A stretch of 64,000 nucleotides of DNA from Amyelois transitella (Eukaryota; Arthropoda; Insecta; Lepidoptera; Pyralidae), in assembly GCF_032362555.1 (NCBI RefSeq), contig NC_083515.1, positions 1,895,001 to 1,959,000 on the forward strand. The letters run 5' to 3'. The notes under the pieces are model-generated. The model saw only the letters and a program-made list of their open reading frames with translations, was not told the DNA's origin and searched no databases. Below, piece after piece: positions 24,501 through 33,897 of this stretch (position 1 is its first letter; every line of letters begins with the position of its first letter). Both the position numbers and the translations under genes were made by a program.

Positions 24501-25898
24501 ATCATGTGAAAATCCAACTTATCTTATCCCAGGATCATGGGGTAAAGGTGAACCCTGGGATCACACCTGTAGAGAGATGAAGATATAACCAGTACATACG
24601 CCAGGCGGAATTAAAAAAATATATATTTATCAATAACGTTGTAGTAAGATCAACTCTGAACGCCGAAAACCGGATCAAGTGAAGAGGGAAAAGTCGGAAG
24701 GCGGACCTCGGGGCCCGAAACACATCTGTGGAGGGTGCAACCGGGAACACGCAGAGATGAGAGAGAGAGAAGATAAACTCACGCTTGTGTAGTTAAGTTT
24801 TATATATATTTGAGTATTTGTAAAATAAAGAGGAAAATTGTAATTTGCGATTTAACGTACGACGTAAAGTATAACTAAAGGCCGTTAGTAAAGGCCTACA
24901 TTTTTATAATTAATGTCTTGAATTCATGTAGTGTACATGAATTAAAGTAAGTTGTGAGAAAATAACACATATGTTTAGTGTGTCAGCTACAACATAAACT
25001 TATGTGACTTTTTCCCGCCAATTTCGTTCTTGTAAGTGTGAACTTTGACATTTTTTTAAATTTTATTTGTGAAGTGAATTGTTTTTTTTTTATTCCACGT
25101 GACAAAGAAATATTTAACTATCTAAAAATAAGCTTATCTTAAAACCACCCAAATGGTGCTTGAAAGCTTGAAATGCCGCATGTATATAAAAGCGATACTT
25201 ATAATGACATACACATATTGAGATATTTTTTATGTAAACTTTTAATAACCACCAAACCAATTTATTCTTGCTTGCTTGCTTTTATTTATTTTTGAAATAA
25301 CATTTTCTTTCCCACTTATTTAAGATATCAGAATAAACATTTGATTATATTTGTAAATGGACGTCCATAATGATGACGATGCAGTTTTTCCGACGCTTCT
25401 TCTACATAATGCGCTTTTAAAGCTGTAGTCACTATAATTATATCAATAATGGTATAGATTATTCTCTCCTATTTTGAAATTAAATTCATTTGTATTAGTA
25501 ATAAAAAAAAACTATTTTAAAATAATTAATGTAAACTTAACTGATAAATAACCGCAACGGAAAACACTTAACGAGAACGTAAAACAAAAGCGCTTTTAAA
25601 GCTGTAGTCACTATAATTATATCAATAATCTATACCTTCTTTCCTATTTTGAAATTAAATTCATTTGTATAAGTAATAAAAAAAAATAAAAACTAAACTA
25701 TTTTAAAATAAATAATTTAAACTTAACTGATAAATAACCGCAACGGAAAACACTTAACGAGAACATAAAACAAAACACAAAACACTATAAAAGTCGCCTC
25801 ACACTACACAACCAACCTGTGAGACACTTCTTGATAATTTTATCTTCATCAGGCGTCACCGTCCTTATGTCGTAAGGCAAGTCCAAACAGGGCGCCAT
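12388..25898 (-). CDS. Cytosolic sulfotransferase, retinol dehydratase-like (7 coding exons)
   Basis: Joined exons 25898-25817, 21407-21273, 19426-19327, 18971-18649, 17907-17813, 16932-16764 and 12521-12388 give 1038 nt, 345 aa, with every phase consistent. Sulfotransferases move the sulfonate of PAPS to hydroxyl groups of small lipophilic molecules. Visible motifs: 5'-phosphosulfate loop [10 protein letters not shown] (about 70-79), the KTHMP segment with catalytic His about 156, 3'-phosphate site [16 protein letters not shown] (Arg about 177, Ser about 185) and the C-terminal PAPS motif [12 protein letters not shown] (about 300-311). No signal peptide or membrane span, as in cytosolic SULTs. 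Length and overall pattern resemble the lepidopteran retinol dehydratase/SULT group; whether it dehydrates retinoids or conjugates other alcohols or phenols cannot be read from sequence. Start chosen because the exon opens with ATG just after an acceptor and a 21 nt leader. Confidence 0.93.
12660..13035 (+). repeat. Left part of an interrupted dispersed element
   Basis: CTGTCTGTCTGTATGTTCAG, GATGAAACTTGGTATAATTA and AGGATACTTTTTATCCCG are typical of a dispersed lepidopteran repeat whose usual end (GGAGTCGCGGGGGAAAGCTAG) appears only at 15472-15492, after the inserted inverted-repeat unit. Confidence 0.5.
13036..13338 (+). repeat. Left arm of about 300 bp inverted repeat
   Basis: From AGCTACATTAATTCCCATC to GCGTCATAATATGCAT. 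The reverse complement, with scattered differences, is at 15085-15382. Confidence 0.85.
13640..13871 (-). pseudogene. RT-type retroelement relic, 3' piece
   Basis: Encodes [20 protein letters not shown] and later [21 protein letters not shown] recognise this as the extreme C-terminal part found after the reverse transcriptase in a class of invertebrate retroelement proteins. It continues the coding relic at 14539-14915, from which it was split by a LINE-A insertion. Confidence 0.55.
13872..14538 (-). mobile_element. LINE-A insertion, 5' truncated, with 14 bp target duplication
   Basis: The insert (13886-14524) is flanked by CCGATAACTACATA at 13872-13885 and 14525-14538. Read on the minus strand it starts abruptly within coding sequence ([18 protein letters not shown]) and ends GGGAAAGAGGCGTGATTTTA plus (TATG)n. 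A 5' truncation, 3' tail and target duplication are the marks of target-primed reverse transcription. Confidence 0.88.
13905..14524 (-). pseudogene. LINE-A reverse transcriptase C-terminal fragment
   Basis: Open from the 5' truncation point at 14524 to a stop at 13905. Recognisable LINE-type C-terminal stretches: [59 protein letters not shown] and [17 protein letters not shown]. The catalytic RT core is absent, so this copy encodes no enzyme. The last residues overlap the conserved 3' tail shared with SINE-1. Confidence 0.85.
14532..14915 (-). pseudogene. RT-type retroelement relic, 5' piece
   Basis: Encodes [40 protein letters not shown] and [20 protein letters not shown], a Cys/His-containing region that follows RT in an invertebrate retroelement family. 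No RT core remains upstream. It lies with 13640-13871 inside a pair of 300 bp inverted repeats. Confidence 0.55.
15085..15382 (-). repeat. Right arm of about 300 bp inverted repeat
   Basis: From ATGCATATTATGACGCTTGC to GATGGGAATTAATGTAGCT, the inverse of 13036-13338 with several small differences. Confidence 0.85.
15383..15493 (+). repeat. Right part of the interrupted dispersed element
   Basis: Ends CGGACGGAGTCGCGGGGGAA followed by AGCTAGT, the usual 3' end of the element started at about 12660. Confidence 0.45.
16071..16341 (-). repeat. SINE-1 copy, full length
   Basis: CATATGGTCACGTCTATATC at the left to GGTACCACACGGCAC at the right; the terminal ACACGGCAC is doubled. Confidence 0.88.
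16607..16681 (-). repeat. SINE-1 3' fragment
   Basis: (TACA)n, GGTCACGTCTATATCCCTTG and AACAGTTTTGAAAAGACTGAA; stops there. Confidence 0.75.
16764..16932 (-). CDS. Sulfotransferase exon 6
   Basis: After [27 protein letters not shown], then [20 protein letters not shown] and DDIQFIRK; ends G before GTGAG. Confidence 0.92.
17031..17490 (+). repeat. tRNA-derived SINE with duplicated 3' half
   Basis: The head has a pol III A box TGGCGCAGCGG (17038-17048) and B box GGATTCGAATCC (17080-17091); the anticodon-loop-like CTGTGAC would read GTG (His-like). The acceptor stem does not pair properly, so it is not a working tRNA. The 3' half is tandemly duplicated: 17191-17344 and 17345-about 17490, the second lacking about 10 bp. 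It lies in the intron between sulfotransferase exons 6 and 5. Confidence 0.8.
17600..17699 (+). repeat. SINE-1 3' fragment
   Basis: CCAAATAGCTGAGCGTGGCC, GTTGGCTCTGTCTACCCCAC and ATATAGACGTGACCATAT. Confidence 0.75.
17813..17907 (-). CDS. Sulfotransferase exon 5
   Basis: After [29 protein letters not shown] then [11 protein letters not shown]; ends AAG before GTGATT. FYEDL is conserved in the SULT fold. Confidence 0.92.
17926..18191 (-). repeat. SINE-1 copy, full length
   Basis: (CATA)n, GGTCACGTCTATATCCCTTG to GGGAACCACACGGCAC. Sits in the 17908-18648 intron. Confidence 0.88.
18222..18321 (+). repeat. SINE-1 3' fragment
   Basis: TACAGCTGAACGTGTCC, TGGCTCTGTCTACCTCGTGA and ATATAGACGTGATTACCAT. 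Confidence 0.7.
18649..18971 (-). CDS. Sulfotransferase exon 4 (catalytic His and 3'-phosphate site)
   Basis: After [48 protein letters not shown] and [20 protein letters not shown]; ends RRDL plus T before GTGAGT. It joins exon 5 to form Leu. Confidence 0.94.
19327..19426 (-). CDS. Sulfotransferase exon 3
   Basis: After TTGTTTCAG: GC completes Gly, then [20 protein letters not shown] and [12 protein letters not shown]; ends GA before GTGAGT. Continues the PAPS loop begun in exon 2. Confidence 0.93.
19660..20040 (+). repeat. SINE-2 copy
   Basis: Head-like part at 19660-19770 (GATTCGGTAAGATGAC, GAAAGGCAAAGAATCGAATC, TTTCGGCCGTGTACC), then AGTGAGGGAAAACATCG, GATCGATCCAATATGGGTTA and CATGGTAAAAGGCACACCC. 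Confidence 0.7.
20480..20664 (+). repeat. SINE-1 copy, 5' truncated
   Basis: GGGATAGGCTTACAAACTTG, GGCGATGGGTTAGCAACCTG to GATATAGACGTGACCATATG and (TATG)n. Confidence 0.82.
20792..21011 (-). repeat. SINE-1 copy, diverged
   Basis: GACAGAGCTAACAGTCTTAA to GGAAACCACACGGCACC. More substitutions than neighbouring copies; the 3' tail is missing or replaced at the left. Confidence 0.72.
21017..21053. repeat. Two 14 bp palindromes, 23 bp apart
   Basis: GTGGTATATACCAC, a perfect palindrome, occurs at 21017-21030 and 21040-21053, in the intron between sulfotransferase exons 3 and 2. Confidence 0.9.
21273..21407 (-). CDS. Sulfotransferase exon 2 (start of PAPS loop)
   Basis: After [29 protein letters not shown], then [18 protein letters not shown] and PRS; ends G before GTAGGT. 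The Gly of PRSG is split across the intron. Confidence 0.93.
23309..23573 (+). repeat. SINE-1 copy, full length
   Basis: GTGCCGTATGGTTCCCGGCA to GACGTGACCATATGTATGTA. Confidence 0.88.
23897..24102 (-). mobile_element. SINE-1 insertion, 5' truncated, with 12 bp target duplication
   Basis: ATTTAGTTAATA flanks the insert at 23897-23908 and 24091-24102. Between them lies SINE-1 in reverse orientation, from (TACA)n to AAGTTTGTAAGCCT, lacking its 5' part. Confidence 0.9.
24365..24420. repeat. Inverted repeat, 19 bp arms
   Basis: GTGGATTTTTATTAACAAA and TTTGTTAATAAAAATCCCCAC form a stem with a 16 nt loop and a two-base C bulge. Located in sulfotransferase intron 1. Confidence 0.8.
24660..24772 (+). 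repeat. 110 bp repeat, copy 1
   Basis: ACGCCGAAAACCGGATCAAG, GGCGGACCTCGGGGCCCGAA, GAGGGTGCAACCGGGAACAC. Inverted copy at 26471-26578. Confidence 0.8.
25410..25775 (+). repeat. Tandem duplication of a 180 bp unit
   Basis: GCGCTTTTAAAGCTGTAGTC starts at 25410 and again at 25590. The two units differ by a few indels. It lies just inside sulfotransferase intron 1, next to coding exon 1. Confidence 0.9.
25817..25898 (-). CDS. Sulfotransferase exon 1 (start codon)
   Basis: [20 protein letters not shown], then IIKKCLT; ends G before GTTGGT. A 21 nt leader (25899-25919) follows an acceptor TTGTTTTAG, so a non-coding exon should lie upstream; I did not find it. Confidence 0.9.
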
Positions 25899-26274
25899 GA
25901 TACCTTCCTTTTTACAGTTCTAAAACAAACTGGCATGGGTTAAATTAATACCACCTTTTTCAATAGGAAATAATCTTATCTTGTATCGATTCCGCGATAG
26001 TGCAGAGTGGCTGAATTTGGCGTTAGGTGAATCATGTTTGTTGATATTGATACTGACTCACATTTCAATCACTCATTATTGACCGTTGGGCTAATTTAGA
26101 GTTAGCAACGGTGTCTTAAGAGCGCGCATTACGAGTGATAACTGTTACTAATAAAGATAAAAATACTGAAGTTAAAAATAATTCTCATTTATTGTCGTGT
26201 ATTGTAGCGTGTGCAGTTTCGAATTGGGCGACTAGCGTAGAACTTTCATGTAACGCAATTCAAATTTTTTAATT

Positions 26275-26460
26275 AATTACTTATATCGCTTAATAATAGT
26301 CAAAATTCTTTGGTTTCACAACATTGGTTGACGTCAAATAAAATACTTGAATCTAAATTTACTGCCGCTTCCAAGGCGTCAGTGCTGAAGAAGCGGTAAC
26401 AAACTGCACAGCAGAATTATCTTCCACAACGTCAACTTCACAACTATCCAAACTTAGAAT
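26275..26460 (-). repeat. SINE-3 copy
   Basis: TTGGTTGACGTCAAATAAA, TTTACTGCCGCTTCCAAGGC, GTCAGTGCTGAAGAAGCGG; inverse of 9050-9285. Confidence 0.7.
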
Positions 26461-26470
26461 AAAAATTAAA

Positions 26471-26578
26471 CTCTCTCATTTCTGCGTGTTCCCGGTTGCA
26501 CCCTCCACAGAAGTATTTCGGGGCCCGGGGTCCGCCTTCCCACTTTTCTCTCTCCACTTGGTCCGGTTTTCGGCGTCC
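26471..26578 (-). repeat. 110 bp repeat, copy 2 (inverted)
   Basis: TGCGTGTTCCCGGTTGCACC, TTTCGGGGCCCGGGGTCCGC, GGTCCGGTTTTCGGCGTCC; reverse complement of 24660-24772. Confidence 0.8.
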
Positions 26579-27096
26579 TCGGATTTCAGTATATTAACTC
26601 GCTTGATCATCATCATCCTTTGCGACGTCCGGCCATGACCTTTTCAGCCTGCCCCTTCTACCTGGCCCCGGCGGTAGCTGCATGGTCAGACATCTCTTCC
26701 CCAAGTAGTCTCCCATTTTCCGTAAGACATTTCATCTTATACAATAACATTCATAAAAAAAAAAAAACGAGTTGCGTGTCAAGTCTATTTTCGATTCTTT
26801 GTCCGAAAACACAGCATTTTTTAATCAATTGAAGTTTTTGAACAAAATAAATATTGTTAATTGCAAAGCAAATTGGTCGACTGGTAAGAAGATCTCTATG
26901 CTTTACATATTTTGTTTATAAATAAAAAAAAAATGTCTAAACGTTTACAATTATGAAATAGTAAAATTCAGGCAAATAAGATAAAGTGCTCTATCCCTCC
27001 ATCACAGATACAGAATAATTCTTCCCATGCACAATGTGCATTGCACATTATATTTGAATGTCAATTCCATCAAAAAGCCATACATACCATACCTGA

Positions 27097-27175
27097 ATGT
27101 AGCCTTTCAAACTTTGCAAGATTGTGGGTTCTATCTACCCCGTAAAGTTTATAGACGTGACTATATGTATGTATG
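27097..27175 (+). repeat. SINE-1 3' fragment
   Basis: GTAGCCTTTCAAACTTTGCA, TCTATCTACCCCGTAAAG, ATAGACGTGACTATATG. Confidence 0.65.
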
Positions 27176-28287
27176 CACATTCTATGAATGCTTGGAACTC
27201 AATGGTAAAAGATTAATGGTTAAACAATAGACAGATTAATAAGCAACCCATATTGACCTTAACACACGATAATTTGAGCAATTTGTAAATTATTTAGACC
27301 TCTTCTAGGACGTATCAAGATACTAGGAAAAATCGACTTCTTAATTGCCCGAAAATATTTACATTATATACAGAGCAATAAACATAGGATGATGTGGCCT
27401 TTGGGATTATTGACTTAGTAAAATAATAGATTATATGGTACACAAGCTGTATCTTCCGTTCAAAGTAACCCTTTTAAAAAGATAATAAAATAGCATATAC
27501 AAAAGGTCTCATAAATTTTATATGCATAAATAATTAAGTATATGATTAATAATATTGATACCAAGAATATATTTTATTCACATATTTTTCTCAAAAAAAT
27601 TTTTTTTTATATAAGTTATGGTAATCGAAGCAAAAATAATTTATAATGTAATCCGTTATTTAATTATTTTTTTTGTCTTAGAATTGTTTTAAATTTATTC
27701 ATAAATGCTTTTTTTTTTAAAAAACAAAGACGTATAAATAAATCCAGACTAAATCTCGTTTTTTTTCCAAACAAAAATAATAAACATGTATTAAGAATGT
27801 ATAACGATTCGGCATATAATTAATTTTCCCGTGATATCAAGTGCCCCGGTCGTTTCCAGATACGTCGTTGGTATTAAAAACTCCAAGTTCCCAACTAATT
27901 TGCCGGCTCCATTCCTCATCCGATTTTCTAACCGAGGCCACTCAAAACTTACTACACTTTGGACACCGACATAAATGGAAATAGATGTCGCAAATATTGC
28001 TACCATTATTCATTCCATCATTTTCATCATCATTCGTGGAACCTACCTAATGATTGATCGAACTAGCGAAGCAAGTAAGATCTCTCATTCGAGTTGTGTT
28101 GAAAAACATGCTTTGTATATATGTTTGTAACGCGATAACTTTCAATCTAATTTTCATGTAGGCACTTATGAACATTATTAAATGTTTCGAGTTTATTTGG
28201 GCATCGAAATCGGTTCAATTGTTTCCGAAAACAATTTACATATTTATCAAAAATATAAATGTATCTCTTTAGATCGGTGTATATAGG

Positions 28288-28530
28288 TGCCGTGTGGTTC
28301 CCGGCTCCAATCATAAAAAAGAATAGGACCACTCCTTCTCTTTCCCATGAATGTCGTAAAAGGCGACTTAGATAAACATAGTCTTATAAACTTGGTATTC
28401 TTCTTGTAGGCGATGGATTAGCAACCTGTCACAATTTGAATCTCAAATCTATCATCAAGCCAAAAAGCTGGACTTGGCCTATCAGTCTTTTCAAGACTGT
28501 TGGCTCTATCTACCCCTAAAGTATATATGT
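28288..28530 (+). repeat. SINE-1 copy
   Basis: GTGCCGTGTGGTTCCCGGCT to GTTGGCTCTATCTACCCC; the 3' tail is degenerate. Confidence 0.85.
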
Positions 28531-29337
28531 ATCTCTATATAAATATAACTAAAGTACAAAAATAATCGCAAGGTTTACGTTATAGCGAATTAAGTGTTAA
28601 TTACTATTATAATATGTAAACAGCGCATGAATTTCTTTCCTTAATATTATTTACTACTATAATAAATTCTAGTCATATTAGGAATGGAATGTTAACCAGC
28701 ATTGATATAAAAGTTCTGTAAATAATACCAATTTTTTCAAGCATAATTCGTATATTATTTGTGGCATGTTAGTACGGTTATTTTTATTCGTTTCAATGTA
28801 ACCTCTATTTAGATCTTGCTCTATGATTTCGACAAACTTTGCGTTTCGCATTCGAACACCTTAAACAAATTAAAAATAAGACTGAAATTCTACATTTTTC
28901 AAGCGAAAGTTACTTGGCAAGTCGACATTGAATCTCACTTTAGAAGTTTGCAGGAACCTTCTAGAACTTAAATGACTAATTACCCTCACTCGATTCTGAA
29001 CTCGATTGGGGATTAAAAGTTAATTCAATACCTACCTAGGTTTTCAGTTTTTTTATATGACACATTTCAACTTTTTGTCTTTTTAAATATTCCAATCCCA
29101 ACTTGTATAAATATGAAAGTAAGTTTTTTGTTTGTTACCTCTTAAAGAATTAAAATCAGTTTCAATTCCATTCATTTCATGACTCTGTCTACCCCATTAC
29201 AGTCGCATCCATATAATTACATCTTCATCTCTTACGGAGTAGACAGAGCCTTTAGAGAGATTAGTTCTACATTCATTCATGTTTTTTAATGTAGACAATG
29301 TGCATTCGTCCACGGTTTAGATTTAAGAGATCTATAT

Positions 29338-29510
29338 TTGTAAATTGACGTCCGATGAAAATGCTGCAGTGTAGTATGTTCCGCCGCTTCTTCCACACAT
29401 GCGCTTTGGAAGCGGTAGTAGTTATACTTAATTAGATTTAAGTTATGTGACGTCAATAAGTGATACCTTGCATCCAATTTTGAAAATAAATCTATTCTAT
29501 TCTATTCTAC
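29338..29510 (+). repeat. SINE-3 related copy
   Basis: TTGACGTCCGATGAAAATGC, CCGCTTCTTCCACACATGCG, TTGGAAGCGGTAGTAG, GTGACGTCAATAAG, ending in (TCTAT)n-like tail. Confidence 0.7.
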
Positions 29511-29703
29511 AGCCCTTTTGAAAACGCTATGACTACGTGCAACTGTAGGTATAGCTTATTGGTGGAAATGAAATTCAAATAGTGATAGGTTGCTAGCCTA
29601 CCGCCTAAAAAAGAATCCTTATTAAATTTGACAAATCTTGATTGACTTTTACAATATGCACTTATAGAGAACCAGCCATTAGAGTACCCGGAAACATATA
29701 TAA

Positions 29704-29950
29704 TGCCGTGTGGTTCCCGGCACCAATACAAAAAAGAATAGGATCACACCATCTCTTTCCCATGGATGTCGTAAAAGGCGGCTAAGGGATAGGCTTACAA
29801 ACTTGGGATTCTTCTTTTAGGCGATGGGCTAGCAACCTGTCACTATTTGGATCTCAATACTATCAATAAGCCAAATAGCTGAAGACAAGACTGTTGGCTC
29901 TGTCTACCCCGCAAGGAATATAAACGTGACCATATGTATGTACATATGTA
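29704..29950 (+). repeat. SINE-1 copy, near full length
   Basis: TGCCGTGTGGTTCCCGGCAC to ATATAAACGTGACCATATG. A small reverse fragment of the same family (29568-29618) precedes it. Confidence 0.87.
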
Positions 29951-30199
29951 TATATTCGTAAGGATATACATATATTTTTCATATGTCATGTTATGAACAG
30001 CACATTATGTCCTGAGTTACTCCTAGTCTCTCATAATCTCAGGTCATATATCTTATTGTAGCGGTCACTTTAGGGTGGGCATGCCGGCCGTTTATAGAAC
30101 CTTAATTAAGGATAGGGACTAGGGCCGGACAGTGACCTTGGGTGACCCTGGACTAGCATTTGAAAGCTACTTATAATTCCATTTAATTTAAATTTGAAT

Positions 30200-30461
30200 T
30201 ACATACATACATATGATCACGTCTATATCCCTAGCGGGGTAGACAGAGCCACCAGTCTAGAAAAGACTGATAGGCCACGCTCAGCTGTTTGGCTTAGTGA
30301 TAGAATTGAGATTCAAATAGTGACAGGTTGCTAGCCCATCGCCTAAAAGAGGAATCCCAAGTTTATAAGCCTATCCCTTAGTCGCCTTTTACGACATCCG
30401 TGGGAAAGAGATGGGGTGGTCCTATTCTTTTTTGTAATGGTGCCGCGAACCACACAGCACT
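30200..30461 (-). repeat. SINE-1 copy, full length
   Basis: (TACA)n, GATCACGTCTATATCCCTAG to GCCGCGAACCACACAGCAC. Confidence 0.87.
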
Positions 30462-30580
30462 TAATTTATTATTAAATTTGAATTTCTTGAATTTATGTAG
30501 GTATGTAAGCTGCAAATCAAATAGTCAGCCATTTGAAAAAAAATATCAAATTACTTGATCATATATTTCGCCTTTGCATT

Positions 30581-30773
30581 GTGCCGTGTGGTTATCGGCA
30601 TTTTAGAAACGGACCACATCTTTCCCATGGACCTTCTTGCAAGCGATAGACTAGTAATTGAATCCTAATGCCGTCATTAAGCCATACAACTGAACGTGGC
30701 CTTTCAGTCTTTTCAAGACCGGTTGGCTCTGTCTACGCCGTAAGGAGTATATACGTGATTATATGTATGTATT
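30581..30773 (+). repeat. SINE-1 copy, internally deleted
   Basis: Both ends present (GTGCCGTGTGGTTATCGGCA ... TATATACGTGATTATATG) but the middle is shortened by about 70 bp. Confidence 0.8.
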
Positions 30774-31098
30774 TCATCTTAAGATGAGAGCGATTTCATA
30801 TTAGATAGACGTCACAACATGTATATTCTTAGGGACCCTTCAAAACGTCACGACCATAACCGCTCCCTTTGAAAATGATATCTGTGACTCCAACCACATG
30901 ACATGTTCGGAGCCCGACTCTGCTGAGACACATTAATTAATGTGTCTCGAGACGCTAATGAACTCCCATTGTTATCGCATTTATCATGAACATATGTATG
31001 TACGGTGAGATAATATGTTATGGTTTGGATGTAAAGTTGGATAGATGCGGCTTAGCGCGGCTATGTCTAAATTTAATAAAGACAGATTTATATATTAT

Positions 31099-31443
31099 GT
31101 GCCGTGTGGTTCCCAGTACCAGTATAAAAAAAGAATAGGACCACTCCATCTCTTTCCTATGGATGTCGTAAAAGGCGACTAAGGGGTAGGCTTACAAACT
31201 TGGGATTCTTTTTTTAGGCGATGGGCTAGCAACCTGTCACTATTTGAATCTCAATTCTATCATTAGGCCAAATAGCAGAGCGTGGCTTATCAGTCTTTTC
31301 AAGATGTTCTAGCAAAAGGTCTGAAATAGAAGAGAGTTATGTATGTGGATGAAGCGAAAGAAGCGTGCAGGGATCGTGGCAAGTGGAAAGATGTGGTCTC
31401 TGCCTACCCCTCCGGGAAAGAGGCGTGATTTATGTATGTATGC
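31099..31443 (+). mobile_element. SINE-1/LINE-A chimeric retroposon
   Basis: 31099-about 31305 is SINE-1 from its 5' hairpin to TCAGTCTTTTCAAGA. It then switches to LINE-A 3' sequence: GATGAAGCGAAAGAAGCGTG, GGATCGTGGCAAGTGGAAAG, CCTCCGGGAAAGAGGCGTGA and a TATG tail. The frame of the LINE part matches the C-terminus coded at 13905. Confidence 0.82.
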
Positions 31444-31764
31444 AAATTTATATCTGTAATTTCCTTATTTGTACCAATCAATTAACAATTTCAATCATCA
31501 ATTTATGTGAAAATGTGAAAATATGTTAGTAGGTTTGTTTGTGCGTCTTTCACATCGAAACCACTGAACTTATTCAACATAATGTTGACAAAGCAGGATA
31601 TAGGGTCCTTACGCGCGGGCAGAACCGCGGACGAAAGTTAGTGTCATTATAAACATCATACAGTATCTATAACATAACAAAAACAGATGAATTACTTTAT
31701 AATAAGTTTAACAGTATGCCGAAAACCTAAAAAAGGAATGAAGTGCAAAGAATTGCCGTACCGT

Positions 31765-32005
31765 GCGCCGTGTGATTGCCGGCACGCCGGAACACAACTA
31801 CTGTATTTTTCAAAGGATGTCGTAAAAGTCGACTTAGGGAAATGCTTATAAACTTGATATTTGGGCGATAGGCTGGCAACCTGTCACTGCTTGAATCTGA
31901 ATTAATTCATTAAGCCATACAGCTGAACGTAGCCCTACGATCTTTTAGTCTGTTAACTCTGTCTACCCCGCAAGGGATAAAGACGTGATTAAATGTGTGT
32001 AATAC
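31765..32005 (+). repeat. SINE-1 copy
   Basis: GTGCCGTGTGATTGCCGGCA to GGGATAAAGACGTGATTAAA. Confidence 0.8.
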
Positions 32006-32189
32006 GCAAGGCAAGATTTGTCTCATCCACCATTTCATAGTTCCATGGCACTTCCGAACCCAGTTATCTTAACTAATGCCTTGTTTTGTGTAATGGTTGT
32101 TCGCAAGCAAAGGATATTGATATTAAATTCTACTGACACGGAACCGTAGCATAAACCGACCATTAGAGTTGTGAATGAGGAACAAAATA

Positions 32190-32270
32190 ATGCAGGGATC
32201 GTGACAATGACAAGTTGTATTATGTAGTCTCTGTCTACCCCACCAAGGAGGGGTAATTTTATGTATATAC
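32190..32270 (+). repeat. LINE-A 3' tail fragment
   Basis: CAGGGATCGTGACAATGACA, TAGTCTCTGTCTACCCCACC, AGGAGGGGTAATTTTATGTA. Intermediate between SINE-1 and LINE-A ends. Confidence 0.55.
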
Positions 32271-32789
32271 TAGCTGTGCCCGCGAGTTCGTCCGCGTAAA
32301 TTGTTTTGGGCATCATTAACTCTCAAGGATGAATACCTAATATTACCCGTTTTTTTTTCTCATCTCCATTATTTCTTATTGACGCGTGTACATTAGTTAC
32401 ACTGCTAACCTACAGGACTGTTACAGAGAATTCTTGAAAAAAAACTGCACATTCACTCAACCGAATGTATAACCATGAACTAAGCTCTGGTTATGAATAA
32501 TAAATTGAAAATCATTCTGGGAAGTCGAGTAAATACAATTTTATGAAATCAAAAAACATCGTTCGAACCAAACGGAGTTCGCAGTAAATTAATATAAGTT
32601 GAACAACAATAAATTGAGCGGAGTATTCTTAATGAAGAAATTAATGTGAAGTCGCCATCTGCAATGGCAGACCGGAGCAATACATTTGTACAAAAGTTAC
32701 GATTTAATTAAAATTTTACTATAAGATCTGCCATCTGTTTAAGTTCGCAAACAAAGGCTGTGTCTAAACGGTTCAATACCGTAGATATT

Positions 32790-32808
32790 TCTCTCTCTCT
32801 CTCTCTCT
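32790..32808. repeat. (CT)n microsatellite
   Basis: About nine CT units. Confidence 0.95.
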
Positions 32809-33825
32809 CATACAACACCCAGAAAAATAGAAAGAGACAAACACACTTATCACGTCTTAATACCTTTTAGCTCAGTCTACCCTACATAACCAATAGTCGT
32901 GAGACTTAAAGGCTTGAAAATTATAAAATACAAAGACAGTGAACAGTTATACATCCGTGAAATCTTTGCTTGCGCGATTTAGACTCTTCGCTGTTATTAG
33001 CTAATAGCGTCGCGTGATTGGCTGTTGTGACTTAGAGATTTCGCTACAAAGCTATACAGCTAAACATTGCTATAGCCTTTTCCAAATGTTATTGGCTCAG
33101 TCTACTCCGTAAGGGATGAAGACCTTTTCGGCTCATATTCGGGAGTGATTAAAAGAGTCACAAAGGTGTATTCCGGCGCTATGATTCATGACCTTAGAAT
33201 CTGAATCATCACGTTATCAGCTATCAAGCAATGTGCCATAGATTACTAGCCTGTGCCACAGATTATGTTACGAGTATAATGACACATGTTCTTTCGAGGT
33301 ATTGCATGATGTATAATTACTTAACTGGTCCTCAGTATGAAGAGTTGAGAAAATGTCAAAAGAAAAAAAATATCTTTTTGGACTATGACTAAAATCGATA
33401 AGATCGCGATGTTTCTCCAAGGTTATACGATATTTTTTTAGTCTTTTTATTACGAAGTCCTTTTTGAATAAAAAATTGTTCGATATGTACTTAATTAAAA
33501 ATAAGAAAAAAAAAACAATAAATAACTTCCCGACAGAGTAATCATCATTTTTTATTCCAGCGCTAATATTTTAATTACCTATTTCAGCTTATCTCATACG
33601 ACTTAATGGTCTTAGCCTATCACTCAGCAAAAAAATTGAATTCAGATAAAAATAGTGTCAGTTTGCGAAACAATCCCATGTATATAAGATTTTCCCTGGA
33701 TAGCTTTTACAATCTGCATGGGTAGAGATTGGTTTTTTGATTTTGAATACATTTAAAAAACTGGTTTGTTCTTAGCTACAAGACCAGCGTAGGAGCGTGC
33801 ACTAGATGTTTGTGCTTCTATTCTC

Positions 33826-33897
33826 TTAGTCGCCTTCAACGACTTCCATGGAAAAGAGATTAGTCCTATACAAAAATGCCGGAAACCACACTGCACT
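33826..33897 (-). repeat. SINE-1 5' fragment
   Basis: TTAGTCGCCTTCAACGACTT, TCCATGGAAAAGAGATT, GGAAACCACACTGCAC. Confidence 0.7.

Noticed and set aside
27791..28006. Minus-strand frame of 71 codons
   Set aside because: No splice context, no homologous motif, isolated in repeat-rich DNA.
32790..32808. Possible CRISPR-like or regulatory repeat
   Set aside because: It is a plain CT microsatellite.
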